A stretch of DNA of 9,116 nt from Actinomycetota bacterium (GTDB lineage: Bacteria > Actinomycetota > Actinomycetes > Actinomycetales > Microbacteriaceae). Shown piece after piece: positions 6,762 through 9,116 of this stretch. Location: positions 1-9,116 of the forward strand of contig WLFX01000029.1 in assembly GCA_009703545.1 (NCBI GenBank). The letters run 5' to 3'. The first letter of the stretch is position 1; every line of letters begins with the position of its first letter. A program made the position numbers and the translations under genes. The notes under the pieces were generated by a model, which did no database searches, was not told the origin of the DNA, and saw only the letters and a program-made list of their open reading frames with translations.

Positions 6762-6785
6762 ACGCTGCCTCGCGACAACTTGACG

Positions 6786-6813
6786 AGTCTATCAGAGGGG
6801 GTTGGCGCACCAA
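6786..6813 (-). promoter_or_regulatory. Promoter of tRNA-Arg
   Basis: On the minus strand: -35 TTGGTG (6808-6813), spacer of 16, -10 TAGACT (6786-6791), then 24 bases to the tRNA 5' end at 6761. This implies a short 5' leader removed by RNase P. The -35 hexamer and spacer are identical to those of the GNAT promoter. Confidence 0.6.
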
Positions 6814-6824
6814 AACCGTGGTTT
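6813..6824. promoter_or_regulatory. Inverted repeat between the tRNA-Arg and sulfotransferase promoters
   Basis: AAACC-GT-GGTTT is a dyad that touches the upstream edge of the tRNA -35 element. It could bind a dimeric regulator, but a 12-base dyad can also arise by chance. It lies in the 104-base gap between the tRNA and the next gene; I see nothing else there apart from the two promoters. Confidence 0.25.
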
Positions 6825-6853
6825 CCTCCTAGTGTGACGGGTTATCGGTTGCC

Positions 6854-6859
6854 TAGAAT
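6854..6859 (+). promoter_or_regulatory. -10 element of the sulfotransferase-like gene, leaderless geometry
   Basis: TAGAAT ends six bases before the ATG at 6866, the same spacing as at the GNAT gene. No Shine-Dalgarno precedes the ATG. A -35 element is weak: TGTGAC at 6833-6838, with a 15-base spacer, is the best candidate. Confidence 0.55.
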
Positions 6860-6865
6860 GGTCGA

Positions 6866-7909
6866 ATGGTGACGAATCATGGTGGCGAACCCCAACTGCG
6901 GGCCGTTGTCCATATTGGGCCTATCAAAACGGGGTCCACGGCGTTCACTGAACAAATGACAGCCTCTCAAAAGCGCGGGGAACTCGGTGAAACCATTGTT
7001 TACGCGCTGCCCCGTAAGGTCAGTTTGCGCGACGAGTCACGCATCGTTATCCCTGAACATATTAGACATCTCGCGCCGAAATTGGAATGGAATCGTCAGT
7101 CAGGGGAGCCCCGTGTGGCGACAAAAGTTTCACAATATGTTGATGGCGCGCGGACTTATCTGTATGACCTTACCAACGGTCTTCGCGCCCGCAGGAAGTC
7201 CGATACGTCAATCTTTTTTGTGGAGGAAACGTTGTCGCGACGATCGCACGCCGGTAATCTAACGTCTGAGCTTTTGACCCGATTTGATTCCGTTGATTAT
7301 GTTTTTGTTGCTCGCGCGCAACAATTCAGTGTTCCGTCGGCTATCAGTCAACGGCTGAGAGCGGCCGCCCACCCCAGCGCGTGGGATGGGCGAGTTTCGA
7401 CGTTTCTGTCCAATGAAAATCTTTCGAACCAGTTCGATTACGCAAGCATTCTTGATCGGTGGGCATCGAGTGACCCGCGGGTTCGGGTTATCGTAGTTCC
7501 ATTTTTGGAGTCCGATCGCGGAACACAGAAATTGTTTTATCGAATCCTGTCAGCAGTGGGAGTTCAAGCCGACCTCGGTGGACCGGTGAGAAGGAAGATC
7601 AATGTCACTCCGACTCGTTTTGAAATCGCGGCAATCGGACTATACAAGAAGGTAACTTTTCGTTACGCACGCAATATTTTCAGGCGCGGCAGATACCCAT
7701 TCCGTCCGTATGATTTTGCGAGGCTTGCGTTCAGGCTAATCGCTTGGGTCGTCAGGAGCCCACGATGGGAGGTAACCCCAGACGAGCGAATGGACATCGT
7801 CGATTTTTATCGCCCGTCTAATCTGCGTTTCCGCGAAAAATTAGGTGAACAGGCTCACTCTGCGGAATGGACCGAGTGGTTTCACGACGGAAGAATCGGC
7901 GACAGTTGA
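6866..7909 (+). CDS. Sulfotransferase-like protein
   Basis: The protein has 347 residues. HIGPIKTGSTAFTEQM at 16-31 is a clear 5'-phosphosulfate-binding loop (K21, T22, S24, T25), the P-loop-like signature of PAPS-dependent sulfotransferases. YVFVARAQQFSVPSAIS at 145-161 fits the 3'-phosphate site, R150-x7-S158, with the spacing known in the family. VRVIVVPFLE at 206-215 resembles the following core strand. The probable reaction is transfer of sulfate from PAPS to a hydroxyl of a carbohydrate or lipid. The acceptor is unknown, and no PAPS-synthesis gene is in the window. There is no signal peptide or clear membrane span, but residues 261-301 are rich in Arg, Phe and Tyr and could lie on a membrane. 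The ATG at 6866 is chosen from the -10 spacing; GTG at 6869 is possible. Confidence 0.8.
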   Translation: MVTNHGGEPQLRAVVHIGPIKTGSTAFTEQMTASQKRGELGETIVYALPRKVSLRDESRIVIPEHIRHLAPKLEWNRQSGEPRVATKVSQYVDGARTYLYDLTNGLRARRKSDTSIFFVEETLSRRSHAGNLTSELLTRFDSVDYVFVARAQQFSVPSAISQRLRAAAHPSAWDGRVSTFLSNENLSNQFDYASILDRWASSDPRVRVIVVPFLESDRGTQKLFYRILSAVGVQADLGGPVRRKINVTPTRFEIAAIGLYKKVTFRYARNIFRRGRYPFRPYDFARLAFRLIAWVVRSPRWEVTPDERMDIVDFYRPSNLRFREKLGEQAHSAEWTEWFHDGRIGDS

Positions 7910-7918
7910 CACCGTCAC

Positions 7919-7934
7919 CGCCGTGATAGTGGCG
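7919..7934. terminator. Weak hairpin between converging sulfotransferase and aldehyde dehydrogenase genes
   Basis: CGCC/GGCG can pair, extended by two G-U pairs on the plus strand, around a GATA loop. It lies in the 42-base gap between two convergent stop codons. There is no T-run, so the call rests mainly on position. Confidence 0.2.
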
Positions 7935-7951
7935 CTGCCATATTTGTCGCG

Positions 7952-9116
7952 TCAGGAAAGCCTGTTCCACATCGCAAGCAGTCGGTTCAGCATCCGCGCG
8001 AAGTCTCGGTTTGATTGCGTGCCGACTGGCGAGATTCCGTGGAACCGCTGGGTGGCTACCGTTTGAGATTCTGTGTACTTGAGAATTCCCTCGCGCCCGT
8101 GGCGACGACCCATGCCCGATGTTTTCATCCCGCCCATTGGGGCACCGTGCGAAGCCCAACTCGCCGAAAAGCCTTCGTTCACGGTGACTGTTCCTGAGTG
8201 AATCTGCGAGGCGACGTCAGCGGCGCGATTAGTCCACAGGCTCGCATTCAGCCCGTAGTCGGATTCGTTGGCGCGACGAATCGCCTCAGTGTCGTCGGCG
8301 ACACGATAGACCGAGACGACGGGGCCAAACGTTTCCCCCGCACCGAGATCCATGTCGTCGGTTACTCCCGTGAGAATGGTCGGCTCAAAAAAGTTCGGCG
8401 CTATGTCGGGGCGTTCGGAACCGCCGACAACTACCGTGGCGCCGCGTTTTACCGCATTGGCCACCTGAGCCGTCACTCGATTAAGTTGCGTGGCAGAAAT
8501 AAGCGGACCCATGTCGATGTCCCAGTCGAAACCCGCCCCTAATTTCATCCCGCGAACGTGTTGGGTGAACTCAGTGAGAAAACGATCGTGTAGTTCATCA
8601 ACGACATAGATGCGTTCGATGCTGACGCACAATTGCCCGGAATTTGAAAAACACGAACGAGCAGCTGCTCGAGCTGCGGCGACGACGTTTGCGTCCTGAA
8701 GGACAAGCATTGGGTTTTTTCCACCCAACTCACCGGAAAATCCAATCAAACGCGTTGCACACTTTTCTGCAACGGAGCGTCCCGTTGCGGTCGAACCAGT
8801 GAACATGATGTAATCCGCGGTCGCAACGAGATCGTCCCCGTGCACCCGTCCACCTCCGTGGACAACAGTTAGGACGCCCTCGGGAAGTCCGGCCTCCAGC
8901 AATAGCCTTTCGACGATGTCAGCCGTTTCTGGGGTCGCGGCATCTGGCAGCAGCACTACTGCGTTTCCCGCGATAAGTGCTGGAATAACGTCCGAGGCGG
9001 GAAGCGTGAACGGATAATTCCACGGAGTGATGACGCCAACAACTCCAATTGGGCGCCGGTATTCAATGGCGCGGGTGAAAAACGGAATCGCGCCTCGACG
9101 GCGGGCTGACCGCAAA
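7952..9116 (-). CDS. NAD(P)-dependent aldehyde dehydrogenase, probable succinate-semialdehyde dehydrogenase (GabD2-like), 5' truncated
   Basis: The frame is open to the right edge, so the N-terminus (roughly 110-130 residues by family length) lies outside the window; the last 387 residues are present. Numbered from the first in-frame TTG (9115), it shows PWNYPF with the catalytic Asn (N33), FTGSTATGR (105-113), GELGGKNP with the general-base Glu (E129), SNSGQLCVSIER with the nucleophilic Cys (C163), and GETFGPV near the cofactor. SGQLC plus a following IERIYV segment fits the succinate-semialdehyde group, and overall it resembles actinobacterial GabD2; other aldehyde substrates remain possible. 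It is not IolA/MmsA, whose cysteine motif differs. One oddity is GNAVVLLPD, with Leu56 where this superfamily almost always has Lys (LKP), a residue that contacts the cofactor ribose. The gene converges on the sulfotransferase gene. Confidence 0.9.
   Translation of the reverse strand, partial: LRSARRRGAIPFFTRAIEYRRPIGVVGVITPWNYPFTLPASDVIPALIAGNAVVLLPDAATPETADIVERLLLEAGLPEGVLTVVHGGGRVHGDDLVATADYIMFTGSTATGRSVAEKCATRLIGFSGELGGKNPMLVLQDANVVAAARAAARSCFSNSGQLCVSIERIYVVDELHDRFLTEFTQHVRGMKLGAGFDWDIDMGPLISATQLNRVTAQVANAVKRGATVVVGGSERPDIAPNFFEPTILTGVTDDMDLGAGETFGPVVSVYRVADDTEAIRRANESDYGLNASLWTNRAADVASQIHSGTVTVNEGFSASWASHGAPMGGMKTSGMGRRHGREGILKYTESQTVATQRFHGISPVGTQSNRDFARMLNRLLAMWNRLS

Noticed and set aside
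8198..8542. Plus-strand open frame of 114 residues opposite the aldehyde dehydrogenase
   Set aside because: It is fully antisense to a gene with intact catalytic motifs, and nothing in its translation is recognisable.
7952..9116. Aldehyde dehydrogenase as IolA/MmsA of the inositol pathway
   Set aside because: The active-site SGQLC with the following IERIYV is of the succinate-semialdehyde type, and the gene lies on the opposite strand far from the operon.

Overview
The window reads as chromosomal DNA of an actinobacterium. The evidence is an inositol-catabolism operon in the arrangement known from Corynebacterium-type actinobacteria, a GabD2-like aldehyde dehydrogenase, and promoters of the TANNNT type placed exactly six bases before an ATG (leaderless geometry). 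Base composition is moderate rather than very GC-rich, which would suit a Microbacteriaceae-like lineage; the genus cannot be told from the sequence.

Region 1 (1-4246, plus strand) is the tail of a myo-inositol degradation operon. It holds the 3' end of a Cgl0159-type aldolase gene, iolB, a long Gfo/Idh/MocA dehydrogenase and iolD. Each gene overlaps or almost touches the next (ATGA overlap, 2-base gap, 11-base overlap), so they are almost certainly co-transcribed and translationally coupled. IolD opens the cyclitol ring, IolB isomerises 5-deoxyglucuronate, and the aldolase probably performs the final C-C cleavage after the IolC kinase. The dehydrogenase probably supplies the keto-inositol entry step or feeds in another inositol isomer. 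iolC, iolE, iolA and the operon promoter are not in the window.

Region 2 (4291-7909) differs in character: several stretches are clearly more AT-rich than region 1. It holds a GNAT acetyltransferase (minus), a divergent 615-residue FkbH-like protein (HAD-IIIC phosphatase plus acyltransferase-like domain, with a C-terminal SGNH-like domain and a very basic tail), a tRNA-Arg(ACG) gene (minus), and a sulfotransferase-like protein (plus). The FkbH-like and sulfotransferase-like genes could both modify a surface glycan or lipid-linked saccharide; that is inference. Two minus-strand promoters here, for the GNAT gene and the tRNA, share TTGGTG-N16-TANNNT.

Region 3 (7952-9116, minus strand) is a 5'-truncated NAD(P)-dependent aldehyde dehydrogenase of the succinate-semialdehyde dehydrogenase type. 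It converges on the sulfotransferase gene, and its usually conserved cofactor lysine (motif LKP) is leucine. There is no gene-free stretch longer than about 105 bases, and I saw no insertion sequence, CRISPR array or rRNA.
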